Assembly (NCBI RefSeq): GCF_032118995.1 | Contig: NC_092661.1 | Span: forward strand, 7,378,494 to 7,442,493 | DNA from: Asterias amurensis | Taxonomy: Eukaryota; Echinodermata; Asteroidea; Forcipulatida; Asteriidae | Reading direction: 5' to 3' | DNA: 64,000 nucleotides | In this document: positions 1 through 12,574 of the stretch, piece after piece | Layout of the letters: each line of letters begins with the position of its first letter | Numbering within the stretch: position 1 is the stretch's first letter | Made by a program: the position numbers and the translations under genes | Notes under the pieces: generated by a model | Databases searched by the model: none | What the model saw: the letters and a program-made list of their open reading frames with translations, nothing else | What the model was told of the DNA's origin: nothing

Positions 1-307
1 CAAGCAGTTATTTAAAGTAATAATAAATAATACTAATAGTCGCTCACTGATGCTAAAGGGGCTTTAACATACAATATTTTCCTGCAAGGTATTGCACGGG
101 TTAGCAGGGAAAATTTGCCTGTGAGCGTGTGTACTCCACGTTACTAAGCCATTCTTTGCTTTACACATCTAGCCCAGAAATTTGGCGCTTGCCCGTAAAC
201 GGAGAATGGTGATTGTAAGCGCAGAATTTGGCGGTAAGCAGTGCCATGGAATCGGGGTCCTGATCAGGTTGCATGCCTGTAAAATGAAGTGTGATTATAA
301 AATGTAC

Positions 308-404
308 CTTTTGAGAGCAATTTTCTAAACTTTTGTGTAGCGGCAAGTTGTTGGGTGACATCATCACTCATCAAAGCTTGAACCATATCTGGACTGACAA
401 AGCC
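308..404 (-). CDS. KPNA1: KPNA1-like coding exon 3 (entry to armadillo repeats)
   Basis: The acceptor follows a T-rich tract ending ACAG, and the donor GTACAT begins at 307. It encodes GFVSPDMVQALMSDDVTQQL and then AATQKFRKLLSK plus one base. In the family the next residues (EPNPP) come from the following exon, which is outside the window. Confidence 0.93.
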
Positions 405-2895
405 CTGTAAAAAAACAACAACAATAATAATTCAAAGTAAGATTTGAATCTTTGCATGGTGTGTAACAATACTGTTAAAAATAATAATAGTAACAATGGC
501 TTCTTGTGTAGCAGCGCTCAAATCCATCAATCAGCGTGACGCTCATAGTGCTTGAACTTAGCTCAACATACCTTGGAGGTTATGCTGCAAGGAAAGTTGA
601 GCTAAGTTTTGAAGTAATAGACTTAAAAGTCTTACATAGCACCCTACGTTTTGAAGTATTAGACATTTTCCTTTACATAGCACCCTACGTTTTGAATTAA
701 TAGACATTTTCCTTTACATAGCACCCTACGTTTTGAATTAATAGACATTTTCCTTTACGTAGCACCCTATGTTTTGAATCAATAGACATTTTCCTTTACA
801 TAGCACCCTACGTTTTGAAGTAATAGACATTTTCCTTTACATAGCACCCTACGTTTTGAAGTAATAGACATTTTCCTTTACGTAGCTCAAGTAACTCAAA
901 TGACTGCAATTGCATCACATACCTGCAAATCCCCAACTCTTGTATACATCCTGCTTACAAATAAACAAATAGACAGACAGACAGTCAGACAGACAGACAG
1001 ACAGACAGACAAACAAACAGACAGACAAACAAACAGAACAAAGAGATGCCCTCTAATGTTTACCTGTGTAGAGGTGATAAGGCTATCTTGATGAGATGAC
1101 TCATTCTCAAGTAGAATATCAACATTCCGTCTCTTGAAAATCTGGATTTAATAAAAGGAACAAGAAAACAAACACCAACATTACACAAAGTTGATTATCT
1201 TGTTTCAAACCAAATAATATTTGTCGTTAATGCTAATGAGCTCGATAAATGTAAAGTTTACAGCAATATATTCTAAAGGTGTCAAACGATTTTAAAGATG
1301 TTATGGTTAAAAAAAAATAAAGGTCTACTTCGTTTTGGGGTTTTTCGCAATGAAAGTGATGTGACGAGGCACATGGTTTTAAATGCATTCTGGAAATCCG
1401 AGATGGGCACCATATCTGGCCGCCATTTTGGATTCCATGTTTTCAGCCTGTATTAAGGCGTTCAAACCATATTAACAATATTTCAAACTTTGCAGGTCAA
1501 GGAACACATGTTATATACGTAGAATAATCAATCAGACCCCCTCACTGCACCCTAGTCCCTAAACGCTGGCAGAGATATAAATTTCTGAGAGGAAAAAACC
1601 AACAACAATTATTTTTCCCCACCTCATTGTGCCAACAATGGTGACACAAGTAATGAAACATATTGAATTATTGTCAAAATAAATAACTTTATTTATAATG
1701 GTAGAACAATATGGAAATTATACATTTTAAAATTGTTGTTTTCCTACAAAAAATATTGACAACTTTTTTTTCAAATTGTAAAAATATTTTATATTAATCA
1801 TTTAGAACTTAGTGAAGTTAACCGTTGTGGGAAGTTTCATAAGAATCCCTTGAGTATTTTGTAAAATACGATGGGGAGGGGGGAGTGTTCTCCACACACG
1901 TGTTTTGGGAGGGTGGACCGCCCTCCTAAAATTTAGGCCGCAAAAATAAGATCAAACGAGTACCTGACAAGCCAAAACCGACTTCAAAACTACAGCATCA
2001 GAAATGCAATCCTAAACAAACATTAAAACACGATGTACAGATGGCCACATGGTTCGTATGCCGAGTGCATCAACCATGCACACATACCATACCATGGAAA
2101 TACTCACTGCATGCATAGTGCATTACAGTCCGCAGGCGTGCGCGATGCGGGGCAAAGTTCATTGATAATTATTGTTCTGTGTGGTTGAATCTCAATGATT
2201 TTAATGCAAATGAAGTTCTTAACTACGGAACCGCTAATCACTAACTCATGAAAATGGTTTTTGATGGAAAAAGTATCATTTAGGGCCACCATTTGGGGAT
2301 AAGATCGTCCAAAAATGTTGAAATTTTTTCCGTTTTGAAAATTGCACGTGAAGGCTGTCCAATCACCCGCTTTTTAAATTCCGAAATTCCTACACTGACT
2401 GTGCGTGCGGCATGCGGATCATCCCTTTGAGGTTATTGGCCCGCAGCACAAAGCAAAATATATAATTTGTATGCTTTGATTTAGTTTTTAAAATAGGGTT
2501 GTTTCGACCGAAATGGATTTCAAACAATAGGTAGCGCCGTTGGGCCCTGGGATATATTACATTATTCTTAAGAAAAGGTTTTTCTCAAGCATTTGTTACT
2601 TTCACGTCTGATGACATCATATAAAAATAGGCGCCATTTTGATTACATCATATCAACGAGCACAATTTTAATAACGTCATGCCGCCCTCCTAAAAAAAAG
2701 AGTCTGTGGAGAACACTGGGAGGGGGTTCAATTTCTGTCTGTATACGTAGTGTATTTTTGACATACCTGCTCTTCCCGCTTCTGCTTTCGAAGCTGAACT
2801 CCTTCTTCCTCTCGTCGTTTGCGCAGTTCATCCAATCCCAACGCCTTGTTCTTATACATATGGAAGTGACCTTTGTTTTGGTTAGAGCTTGCCAT
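308..2895 (-). CDS. KPNA1: Importin subunit alpha, KPNA1/5/6 type (5' part, three coding exons, runs off window)
   Basis: Nuclear import adaptor: the N-terminal importin-beta-binding (IBB) domain docks on importin beta, and the later armadillo repeats (outside this window) bind nuclear localisation signals of cargo. Three minus-strand exons join in frame: 2895-2767 (43 codons), 1141-1064 (26 codons) and 404-308 (32 codons plus one base). All junctions have AG/GT sites. The arginine/lysine-rich IBB core reads RKRREEEGVQLRKQKREEQ and runs into IFKRRNVDILLENE across the first junction. Exon 3 ends ATQKFRKLLSK, the start of the armadillo region. The EEEGxQLRKQKREEQ-x-FKRRNV pattern is that of the KPNA1/5/6 branch rather than KPNA2 or KPNA3/4. 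The start is Met at 2895, because upstream bases look like an acceptor (pyrimidine/A-T run ending TTATAG about ten bases before the ATG), implying an upstream non-coding first exon. The remaining roughly 430 residues lie left of position 1. The family is sure; which vertebrate paralogue name to use is not. Confidence 0.93.
610..885. repeat. 41-bp tandem repeat, about 6.5 copies
   Basis: The unit is of the type TTTACATAGCACCCTACGTT followed by TTGAATTAATAGACATTTTCC. Copies differ at a few positions (ACATAG/ACGTAG, AATTAA/AAGTAA/AATCAA). Confidence 0.92.
966..1038. repeat. CAGA/CAAA microsatellite
   Basis: An almost uninterrupted run of AGAC and AAAC tetranucleotides. Confidence 0.95.
1064..1141 (-). 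CDS. KPNA1: KPNA1-like coding exon 2 (end of IBB, FKRRNV motif)
   Basis: The acceptor AG is at 1143-1142 and the donor GTAAAC begins at 1063. The 26 codons read IFKRRNVDILLENESSHQD and then SLITSTQ. It is too short to appear as a long ORF but continues exon 1 in frame. Confidence 0.92.
1142..2766 (-). other. KPNA1-like intron 1, includes an inverted-repeat element
   Basis: This intron is A/T-rich with no coding signal. From about 1868 to 2730 it holds a candidate inverted-repeat element. The left part carries AGTGTTCTCCACA and then GGAGGG, and the right end carries the reverse complement TGTGGAGAACACT. The right end stops about 35 bp short of the exon 1 donor. Confidence 0.6.
1868..2730. mobile_element. 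Candidate MITE-like element with imperfect terminal inverted repeats
   Basis: AGTGTTCTCCACA at about 1884-1896 is mirrored by TGTGGAGAACACT near 2704-2716. Similar GGAGGG/CCCTCC blocks sit just inside on both sides. No target duplication is clear and there are no coding remnants, so it could be a chance inverted repeat in G-rich DNA. Confidence 0.4.
2767..2895 (-). CDS. KPNA1: KPNA1-like coding exon 1 (start codon, IBB domain)
   Basis: This 43-codon exon starts MASSNQNKGHFHMYKNKAL and ends KQKREEQ. The donor GTATG follows directly (positions 2766-2762). It is phase 0. Confidence 0.93.
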
Positions 2896-5800
2896 AGTTG
2901 CTGTACTATAATAGAATATAAACAAATACAAGAATTTACGTATATTGGGTTGCATTTTAATACTGTTCTACAGATCACTATGCACCATGCAGTATGTAGC
3001 ATTCAGTGTCAATCGCAAACATGTAGGTTGGCACAATTGTGCACTTTTTAATAAAAAATATCATATTTGCTTTTATTAAAGAGTTAGTTTTAGGTAGTAA
3101 AAATGATTTATCAGTTTGGATAACTGTGGTGATTTGATACTGTTTAATAATGAGTCATTATCATACATGTTGTCATACATGTATGGAAAATCTTTTGCAG
3201 GAAGGTTGCTCATACTTTAGCTTACCAACCAAGGTTGGCATAATTCACTCCTAAATTGTTCATGATGAACTTGTGTCATGTGGTGAATACATGAATGAAC
3301 AGATGATTACAAAGTGATCAATTGTTCTAACCATAACGACTTGTACTTGTACAGCTCCTATTGGTAAGTTACTTTAAAGACATGATGTACACATGTACAT
3401 GTAGGCCTGAAGTAGAATGTTAAAAAGTGAAGGCTTGATGGCCATTTTCTTAATAATGAATGCTTACGAGATACAGGTGGAAAATGAACGCCCAGGCACC
3501 ATTTATCTATTTAATTTATTTACCCAGACAAAACCTTTTCAATATGTCTTCCCTGAACGAATATGAGTACATAACGTGTATATATTGATAAAATCAGCCA
3601 AAGGTCAGCCATTCTACCTACATTCTTACTTTCCTTAAAGCTGCCACTCAAGGTACATAAAGGATTAAAAAATACAAAAAATGTAGCAATGGGATAAGGA
3701 ACTGAGATTGTTGCTTAGTACACATTAAGCAGAAATCACATCTGGAAGCTTTTTAAAATAGTGTGGCTTCGGACAAACTTTTATTTCAAAATAAGGTACA
3801 CTTAGATAGATCAGGAACAAGTTTTTGATTTTCACCTCACACTACATGTTTAGTGAATACATCCAGTCGACCAATATTCATGACCATGTCAGAATGTTGC
3901 TTTAAGTTACACCATCATTCTAAAAAGTTTTCTCACAATCAATTTGGTAAACTTAAACTCACTGCAATGTGCACAACACCTCTTTGTGCATGCACAGTGA
4001 ATCTAAGGCATACATGTACATGTACATACAATGCGGACACAGTGTATCATTATGTAGTAATGAATACACAGGGAACAACAACTTACATGAATTGCCCCCA
4101 AAATTCAATGCGTTCTTGTTTTTCTTTTATTTCCTCCTAAATATTGTCAAACCAGTTCAAATCAGTTAGTGCATTTTTATTTTGCTTGAATTTCTGACCA
4201 GCTGATTAGCTGCTGCCCAAGCCAGCTTAAGAAAGTGTTTTTAGGCTGACATCAAATGTGGACACCCAACAGGCCGCCGGATGAGATCTTGGCAACAGTG
4301 TTCTAGCCAGAAAAGAATTATAGGGATTATAGGGTGGGGGCATTAAAACATCTGAAATTGCGAGCACGAAGCGCGACGCCATTACAGCGTGGAGTCCGGG
4401 GCCCGCTTTAGGGCCTGGGAAATTTTTATGTCGTAGATGCCCTCTAGTGCAATCTAAGGCCTTTTCAGAGACATTTCTTGGACCCTTTAACATCATCTGA
4501 AATGACTTAAAAGTAATACAAATAATGCAGTAAAAGTTTGTCCACAAAATATGGTTTGGCCCAATTGTGATACTTCTGATACAGATTTTTGTTTAAAGAC
4601 TAAACAAAATTTAAATGAAGAGGCATTTAAAAAAATCTTTATTGTAGAAATTAGGACTGTTTCCCATCTGTTATCCATTCGATGTATAATTATTTGGTCA
4701 TGAAGCAGATAATTTAGTTTTTAAAATATTTATTTTAAACAAATGAATAATTAATTAATTTAATCAATTAACAAAAGTGTTAGCAACCAATCAACATATA
4801 TCGAGATTTATTTACGGTAATAATTAATTGTTTGCTCAAAAATTTAAACTGACTAACCAAGTCAACTGACCTTTTTCTTAGTATTTGTATGTTTGCATAA
4901 CGTTTTATTATAAGTTGTTTAATTTTTGTAAATAATAATGAATGATATCTTAAAAACTACTGTATGACACAGGTCAAAGGCAAGTTGTAATCGATGTTTG
5001 AAGAAAAAAACATCAACAAAAGACATTGCCATTAATTATTTCCACTGAACAAAAACTGGTGATGGACAAATAAATTCCGTTAGGTTTAATAATTAAGGAG
5101 TTAGGAGAAAACAGCAATTAAAAAAAAAAACGATTTCAGATTAAAATAACATGAGACATCGATCTTTGCTTAGCAAGCTACGTACATGTAACTGGCTAGC
5201 TGTGCAATTTTATACATGTAGATGAGACTATTCTCCACCAACTTTCGAACAGAAAGAAAACATCGTTTTATCAACTCAGTTTTATTAAAACATGATTAAA
5301 ATACCTGATATGTGCAAACACTGAACTCAGAAAAAAAGTAGTGCGCAGCGATGGCGATGCTTCAAACAAACTCTACAACGCCTGCAGAAAAAAAATCATC
5401 ACATCAGCGAATGTTTGCCGCTTGCCGCTGCATCCCACATCACATCACACACATGAAGCCTTAGAAAAGCTGTGGAACCAATTGAAGTTCCATTTCAAGC
5501 AACTGTAGAATGTATGCGGTATAAGGTTGTCGACAGTCACGTCATGCAACGTCATGTAGGCAAATTCTGAGTCAATGGTTTATGAGATTGGAGGTTGAGA
5601 TTGGTACCCAAATATCTAACGAAAACGCGTAAAAATTCTCCGCTTTCATACCATGCGTGCGTGGGGTTCATGCTGCATGCTGCTCTATACGATGTGGTAA
5701 TTTTTGAACGCTTTTACGACGCTGTTGTGACAGCAAGACGGTAAGCTACACTGTGAATGTGCATCGCGAAAATTTTTTGGATTAAAAAAAATAACAAATA

Positions 5801-6104
5801 AATAACAGAAAAACACACCAGAAGTTTTTCTGACAAAACGAAAAACAAAGAAAAAACATTCATGATTTTTTTTATTATAGCGTATCGATAGCGTATTGGC
5901 GGTTCCAAAGAGTGTCCGAGCTTTTCGATAGCGTGTCAGCCCGGCACGCTGTTTAATGCCTGGCTAGAACGCTGCTTGGCAATTTGGAAGGGGAAATAAC
6001 TGGAAATCAACTCTGCGCTGTCTGTTACACAATTATTTACAGGAAACCTGTAGAAACTATCATCATCACTAATAAAGTACCGTACAATTAGGGGAAAATC
6101 TCTA
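2896..6104. other. Intergenic, probable 5' region of the KPNA1-like gene
   Basis: No coding exon is recognised here. The likely promoter and non-coding first exon of the minus-strand importin gene should lie here. A relatively CpG-rich stretch is seen at about 5340-5720, flanked by A/T-rich DNA, but no transcription start can be fixed. Confidence 0.4.
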
Positions 6105-6690
6105 TGTTTTATTCACAAATACCTCAGACAGTTTCGCTTTTCCTATTGGTGGAGAGCGCGTCACGTGGGGGTGTTTAAACCGTTGATAATGACCAGTGTT
6201 TATAGCTGGTTGTCCGCGCTAGTCTTAATGCAAGACGATTCTTGTTACGGGCGATGCAGGCGCTGTCAGTGATTTGGCCGCGCTGTGTGTGAAAGGAAAA
6301 CCAGCGAATATGCACCAAGACTATACAGGCATGCGCACAAATGGAACCGGAAAACACACGCGTACAGACATCGTACATGTACATTCAAGACGTATACTGA
6401 ACATACCATGGAGGTGGAAACATACAGAGCTCAAGCACTCGGAAACGAATAAAGTTTTACAGAGTTTATTACTTTATTACGCCTTTTAACCAAAAAGGTA
6501 TGAATGGGAATCAAAGTCAAGTGTGTTGAATCGGTTTTCAACTAGTAGTTTAAACTCGCCGAGGCCTGGTTCTTGATAATTTACCTCGACTTCGTCTCGG
6601 TAAAATTATCAAGAACCAGGCCTCGTTGGGATTAAACAACTAGTTAAAAACCTCTTCACCACACATTGATTCCCTTATTTCAGGCCTCAA
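6105..6690 (+). mobile_element. Dispersed element D-C, copy 1, with terminal palindrome
   Basis: It opens with ATACCTCAGACAGTTT, a CCTATTGGTGGAGAGCGCG block containing an inverted CCAAT box, and CACGTG. It ends with a near-perfect palindrome at 6533-6653 (CAACTAGT ... GCCTGGTTCTTGATAATTT, mirrored) and the motif CACCACACATTGATTCCCTT. Further copies are at 26425-26890, 30315-31345, 47690-47830 and 52225-52695, and inverted at 16290-16770. The class is unknown. Confidence 0.65.
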
Positions 6691-6800
6691 CCTTTAGCTT
6701 CAAGGGTCAAGGCCAGTTGGCCTCAAAAGCTCCAAAAATGAAAGGGGCACCAAGGCCAACTGAAAGGGCACCAAGGCCATTTTCAAACCTTTATTTGTTG
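6680..6800 (+). mobile_element. Fragment of a GGCC-rich CAGGCCTC-ended element
   Basis: The left end CAGGCCTCAACCTTTAG is followed by repeated AAGGCCA / GGGCACCAAGGCC motifs. These resemble the ends of the 50029-51081 element. Confidence 0.45.
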
Positions 6801-6899
6801 ATGATTATGTTATTATACTTTCCACTGATTTCAAGTTGGTGGTCAACTTTACAACCCATATTTATTTCATTGTCGCTGTTTACATGCTGTGCAATTGAA

Positions 6900-8113
6900 A
6901 TTGAATAAAAGTTTTAAAATATTTGTTGCTGAATTATTTATAGCACTCACATTGCAAACGATTGTCCCAGTAACTTACCCCATCCCCCCCCCCTCCCCGA
7001 CTTAATTACACTCCCTTCTGCTCAGCTGAAAACAAATCATTGCTCCAGAACAAAGAATTGTTGAATAAAATATTAAGAACATTAATTACCTGCGTGCTAA
7101 TCTGAAGAAAAAACAACAATCCCCGGCTCACCACCACCCCAACTCTGCGAGACAAACGAGCACCCACGCCAACAACCCACCAACCCTGAAGGCTCAACCA
7201 AGTCCGCTGACTCAGAAAAATGAACCTTAAAATTTAAAATAAGTATCTTGATTTAAAAAAAAAAAATCTTTTTAACATGATTTTGAAAATTAAAAACGAA
7301 CCCCTCCCCCTTAGCACAAAATAATTGGCCTAGCATTTAGCTATGTAAGTTGTAACATGCATGCCGATGTTCACGCTAGACTGCTAAAATACTTACTAAA
7401 AAACAAACGCACCTAATTAAAAAACGCTTCTAAACGTTTGCACTTTGCTGCCAGCCCGGCCGTTTCGCCTTCCTGCTTATTTTTGCGTCTTTTGTGGGAT
7501 GGCAAGCTGAATAACCAATAATGAACTTGATGGAGTATGATGATTTCCAAAATTAGGGCTCTACCGTTACCTCCATATAATCTGATTTTGACGTTTTACA
7601 ATTCCACGCTTGTTGTGTGCACACAAACATGTGTTTGGCAATGAAAAAGAAAAGCGCAAGGCAGGCAGGTCACTGGTAGTGGTGGGTCACACACATTAAT
7701 CTAAAACCACAAGCCTTGGACACCAGCAAAATAGCCACGGGAAAAACATAGACTGTATCCTGCCCCCGCGCCTCCATCTCCTACAAATACAGATCTCAAT
7801 TATTAGACAAAATCAGTGCGAAAATGCGTAACTTAGTTCGAATACATGGGAGTAGTCTGGTGCAGCGTTTTTAGTAGTAAACAGATCAACTATGTTTGAT
7901 ATGGTTACCATGCCAGGTTCTCAACACATATTTTTATATTGCAAAGCAGCATTGTAAAAACTAGTGTGTGGGATCGTACGTTCCGAAACAATTTCCTTCA
8001 TAATTAAATGGATCACAATGTATTTAAACATAAAATAACATTTTCGAATAAATAATGTTATGGAATCAATGGAAAAGGGCACGACGGCCAAGTGGCCGTA
8101 AGGTACCTGATTT
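6900..8113. other. Intergenic, nothing recognised
   Basis: A C-rich run sits at about 6980-7000. No exon or repeat family was identified. Confidence 0.4.
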
Positions 8114-8502
8114 TTAAAGGCAGTGGACACTATTGGTAATTACTCAAAATAATTATTGCCATAACACCTTACTTGGTGACGCAGACGAGTAATGGGGAGA
8201 GGTTGATGGTGTAAAACATTGTGAGAAACGGCTCCCTCTGAAGTGCCATAGTTTTAGAGAAAGACGTAATTTTCCACAAATTTGATTTCGAGACCTCAGA
8301 TTTAGAACTTGAAGTCTCGAAATCAACCATCTAAACGAACACAACTTCGTGTGACAATGGTATTTTTTCTTTCTTTAATCTCGCAACTTTGATGACCGAT
8401 TGAGCTCAAATTTTCACAGGTTTGTTATTTTATGCTATGTTGAGATACACCAACTGTGAAGGCTAATCTTTGACAATTACCAATAGTGTCCACTGCCTTT
8501 AA
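8114..8502 (+). mobile_element. MITE family A, full-length copy
   Basis: The left end is TTAAAGGCAGTGGACACTAT and the right end is its reverse complement. Inside is a shared block TTTTCACAGGTTTGTTATTT and an internal inverted repeat around GATTTCGAGACCTCA. It sits inside a GGCC-rich stretch (AAGGGCAC...AAGGGCAT on the two sides), so it is inserted in an older element. Confidence 0.88.
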
Positions 8503-10249
8503 AAGGGCATCACGGCAATTCGAGGCCTATTATTTATAAACACCGATGGTGTTTGAAATTTTAGCCTTTTTTAATAATTAGTTATCGTTATTTTTCTTAA
8601 TGCCTACAAATAGATAGTTTAGGGTCTACTCATGCTACCTTAAAATTAGAGTTTGTTAGACTCTTTTGGTCTTGGATGTTAACTGATGGGTGCCCTATAC
8701 AGAGCTGCATACAGTTTAAGTTTGATTCATTCAGTGTACATCAATACATAATTTAATGTAAAGTGACGCACACATCCACATATGTATGTATGGTACATGT
8801 GTAGATGTACAGACATGTATTTGACAATGTAAACTTTGGCACTGGCAGCACCACATCACCTTGAACGTGTTATGAAGAAAGGGAATCATTTCATATTCCA
8901 TTCTTAGACAGACTGGTGCATTATAAATCCAGTTACATAAACACACTACATGTACATTTATGTGCACACTTTCTCCTGTATGGATGCACAACATAATTTT
9001 TCCTGTGCCACAAAATATGTCCAATAGTGCGCACAAACTTTAAAACCCATTTAGAGTTATACACTGACAACAATTGATGTACATAAATACTGAAGTAAAA
9101 ATGTATGCAACGCCACAACATTGTACATTTAATTAAGACTACACATGTACAGTTGTATAGTGTACACGGATACGCTCATGTATTGAGCACCATATGCCCT
9201 TTCCCTTCCTCTATACATGTACCTGACTTGTGGTTCTTATGGCATGCATGGTGGCATTCTCTACAGCATAACTGACCCTTAACCACAAAGATGATTTCAC
9301 ATACTGAGTCACTGTCTGACACATCCAGCCATCTTAAAATAACCACAGGACTCAAGATGCAATATGATTCACTCACTTCCATCCGTAATGTTAATGTTGG
9401 AACAACTTCATCAAAAATAGGGCCTACCCGTGAGAGGTTCCAATCAGGCAAAAATATGAGCAGAATTTTGCAATCATGGATTTCCTGCAATGGAGTCAAC
9501 TGCAAGTTATACAATTTTCCTAAACCAATGCTATGTAGGAAACAAAGGACAAGCCTCTAAGAACTAGAGGACTTCCACCTTGTTATAAAATATTATCTGA
9601 TAAGTAAGGTACTGTAAATCAACATCTGACATGAATTTCATACAAATCACCACTGAATGGCAGCGAGTCTTGTACAGTACATGGACAGTATGAAGGCCCA
9701 GCCATCTATCCATGATGTATGTACATGTACTGTACATGTATATAGCTCAGCACTCACTCTCACTGCATCACAAACGATTTTGTTCATGCCCTTAAATATT
9801 TCAATCTTAGATTTCCTGAATCCACAGGAAAAGGTTTGGTGTTGAAAAATGCAAGCTGACATTTAATTGAACCAATCGATTAACACCAGGTGACAATGCA
9901 AGTTTTCCCAAGGACAAAGGGGCCCATATAACAACAAACACCAGGAATGTTCTTTGTGGTAGGAGTGCAACGGAGAGTGTGCACAAGGATTGCGAGAGAT
10001 CAATATAGGGTGCCACAATAAAACCGATTGCGCAACCAATGTTTCGTCATGTGACTAAAAGTGGGTACATGTCCATCTTTTCAACTGTTGGCAAAAACTA
10101 TGTTGTGACCCATCCGTGTACCTGTGCTTGCTTGCTTACTTAGCTTGCTTAAGTCGAGTGGTGTCTTTGAATCACGATGGTTCCCCAAGCCTTTCTGTCC
10201 CCCATTGCTGACTTGAAATCTTCTGATTCAAGTCCCGTGAGTCACTAAG
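8503..10249. other. Intergenic, TACATGTA-rich, nothing coding recognised
   Basis: There are several TACATGTA palindromic runs (for example 9718-9744). No exon with family resemblance was found. Confidence 0.4.
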
Positions 10250-10378
10250 TCACTTCAGAGGGAGCCGTTTCTCACAATGTTTTATACCATCAACCTCATC
10301 CCATTACTCGTTACCAAGTAAGGTTTTATGCTAATAATTATTTTGAGTAATTACCAATAGTGTCCACTGCCTTTAAAC
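10250..10378 (-). mobile_element. MITE family A, truncated copy
   Basis: It contains only the GAGGGAGCCGTTTCTCACAA to CACTGCCTTTAA part of the family. Confidence 0.85.
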
Positions 10379-10975
10379 GATTACCATATCATCTTGATTT
10401 TTTGTTAATCGAATTATCGGCATATCGTGGTTTTGATGAAGTATCACAATGTCTTCCCTAGATGAGACGTCTTGCAACCACAACGGGCTGATTAAAACAA
10501 AATATAACGTCCCAGAACCAACCCCAAGATTCCCCAATTGAAAAAAATAACATCAAAGACTTCAGCGCCCAGGCGATCTCCCAAAGACACTTCAGAAGTA
10601 ACACAATGTATCAATTACAATCCATCCACAACGTTTTATGAATGAGAGGTCACCCCATGTGCATTATGGATGCTTATTGGTTAGCTAGAATGAAATACGC
10701 AGGATATACACACATGTAAGAACAGTCATGCGCAGTAGACACTTTAAAAGACACTTAATGTGTGTGTAACTCAGAGCTATAACACCATGGGTAGACAGTA
10801 CACCTCACAGATTCATACCTCGATTTGTTTAGAATTTTGAAGTATCAAATTAGGCGAAGTAAAATTTTAAAATTTTACACTTCAAATATAAATCACGATT
10901 TAATCCAATATCGCGATACTTTTTTGAAGATATATCGTGGGATAATAAAAGCAATATCGCCCAAGCTTAAGTCTC
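10379..10975 (-). mobile_element. Dispersed element E, copy 1
   Basis: GATTACCATATCATCTTGAT through to ATATCGCCCAAGCTT matches, in reverse orientation, the element that surrounds 41668-43598. Both ends carry AAGCTTGGGCGATAT or its complement. No coding signal is seen. The left end abuts the truncated family A copy. Confidence 0.6.
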
Positions 10976-12574
10976 ATCCTACCACTTCTTGGAATAATAT
11001 GATCAGTAAGTCCACCATGAAACGGGTGGCCATTATCGTCTAAATTACGACGAAACAGACTTTTCACCCGCTCCTGGCATGCCTGGTGAAAAGAGTCCAC
11101 CGACTGCAAACACACATCTGTCATTAGTGGCCTGATTTGCAAAATGGTTACAGTTTTTTTGATAGCGCACATACATGATTATAATAATGTACATGAACAA
11201 GCACACCACACACAACTCTCAGGAATATTTATTAGCGCCACTCAAATCCCATTTGGTTTTTGCTTTTTATGTGTTGCTGAGAATCTATATAATCATAAAA
11301 CGCAGACAATTTAATGGGATCATATTGGCACAAGGATTTCTAGACGACGCAAAATCGCCCGAAATAGGCAGTAGTGTAGTTTCATATGACCTTTGACCTT
11401 TGTTATATTGGTGGGCCAACATGATCCAAATTATTTTTCAATTGAAATCTGTTTAGGAACACTCAACTTAACCAAATACAAGAAAACATTGATGGGATCT
11501 TGTTGGCACAGATACTTACAGTGATGAAAAAAGTGAATGTTGTGCCAATTTAGGCCAAAATGTGTGGAATGGCAATACATTAGAAAATTTTCAAAAAATC
11601 TTTTGACATGCAAGTTGCAGAGATCCCAAGATTCTTTTTTCATTTGTCGTTAGATGAAAACTATTCCAACACTGGGTTGCCATAAAACAACTTTTTGTTG
11701 TTGGCGCGCAAGGTTACGGAGGTGCGAAAACGCAATATATTGGTAAAATTTGAACTTTGACCTCTATTATTTCTCTGCGCCAACGAGATCCCAGGACTTT
11801 GCACTTAAATTTGTTTAAGGGATGTAAGCTCTTTCATGTGAACTTGTTATGGGATCTTATAGGCGCGATGAATTATGAGGCGTTGAAAATGGCACGAGGG
11901 CACTGTTCGTCAAAGGTTCAGGTACGCTTTTGTTATAAGCCCAAACTGGAGGTTTCAAAAAATGTTTTACTTTTGTTGAGGCGAGCTTGGCGCACATTTT
12001 TGTGTTTACAGGGAATGTACTATTTGTTTCTCGAGGGTCTTTTGGCCCAAACTTTGATAACTGGTAACTCCAAAACCGAAAGCGTCAGCAAACTAAAATT
12101 TTAGATTTATTCAATTGGTATGATGATGTATCACTCTAATTTTTTAGAAGAAGAACTGCGAACCCATGAATCACACCCCCCCCCCCTAATTTGGTACATT
12201 CTTACGGGCAGGGACTCTTAACAAGCTTTACAATGGCGTGTGTTGTATATGAGGGCGGCATTATGATTTTACAAGAAAAGTTCACTTCAAGAATTCACGC
12301 TTCTGTTTTTTTCCGACAAAAATCTTCATCATAGGCTTTATCGCAAATACCAATGCGCAAGCGCAGACTGTTGAATGAGGTGCATTGTGGGATAGATATG
12401 AATCAAATTTTGCTACCAGCTAGACCACAATGCACCTAATTCCAAGCTTTACGCGCGCGCCCCAGTATTTGCGAAAAGGTCTATGGCTGTTCATTACACA
12501 GAGGTTTTGGCAAATATTTTTGCATAAAGTGACTCTAAAAAAAAATAGTACATGTATTTCGTCACCAGGCGTGT
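10976..12574. other. Intergenic, possibly old repetitive DNA
   Basis: Related phrases recur (TGGGATCTTGTTGGCAC, TGGGATCATATTGGCAC, inverted GAGATCCCA). This suggests decayed repeat units, but no boundaries can be set. Confidence 0.35.

Larger units (their letters stand above)
405..1063 (-). other. KPNA1-like intron 2 with 41-bp tandem repeat and CAGA microsatellite
   Basis: This intron has no coding signal. It contains a roughly 41-bp minisatellite (about 610-885) and a CAGA/CAAA microsatellite (966-1038), listed separately. Confidence 0.8.

Noticed and set aside
11757..12104. 115-codon open frame
   Set aside because: There is no recognisable domain, it lies in apparently repetitive DNA, and no splice or codon-use support is seen.
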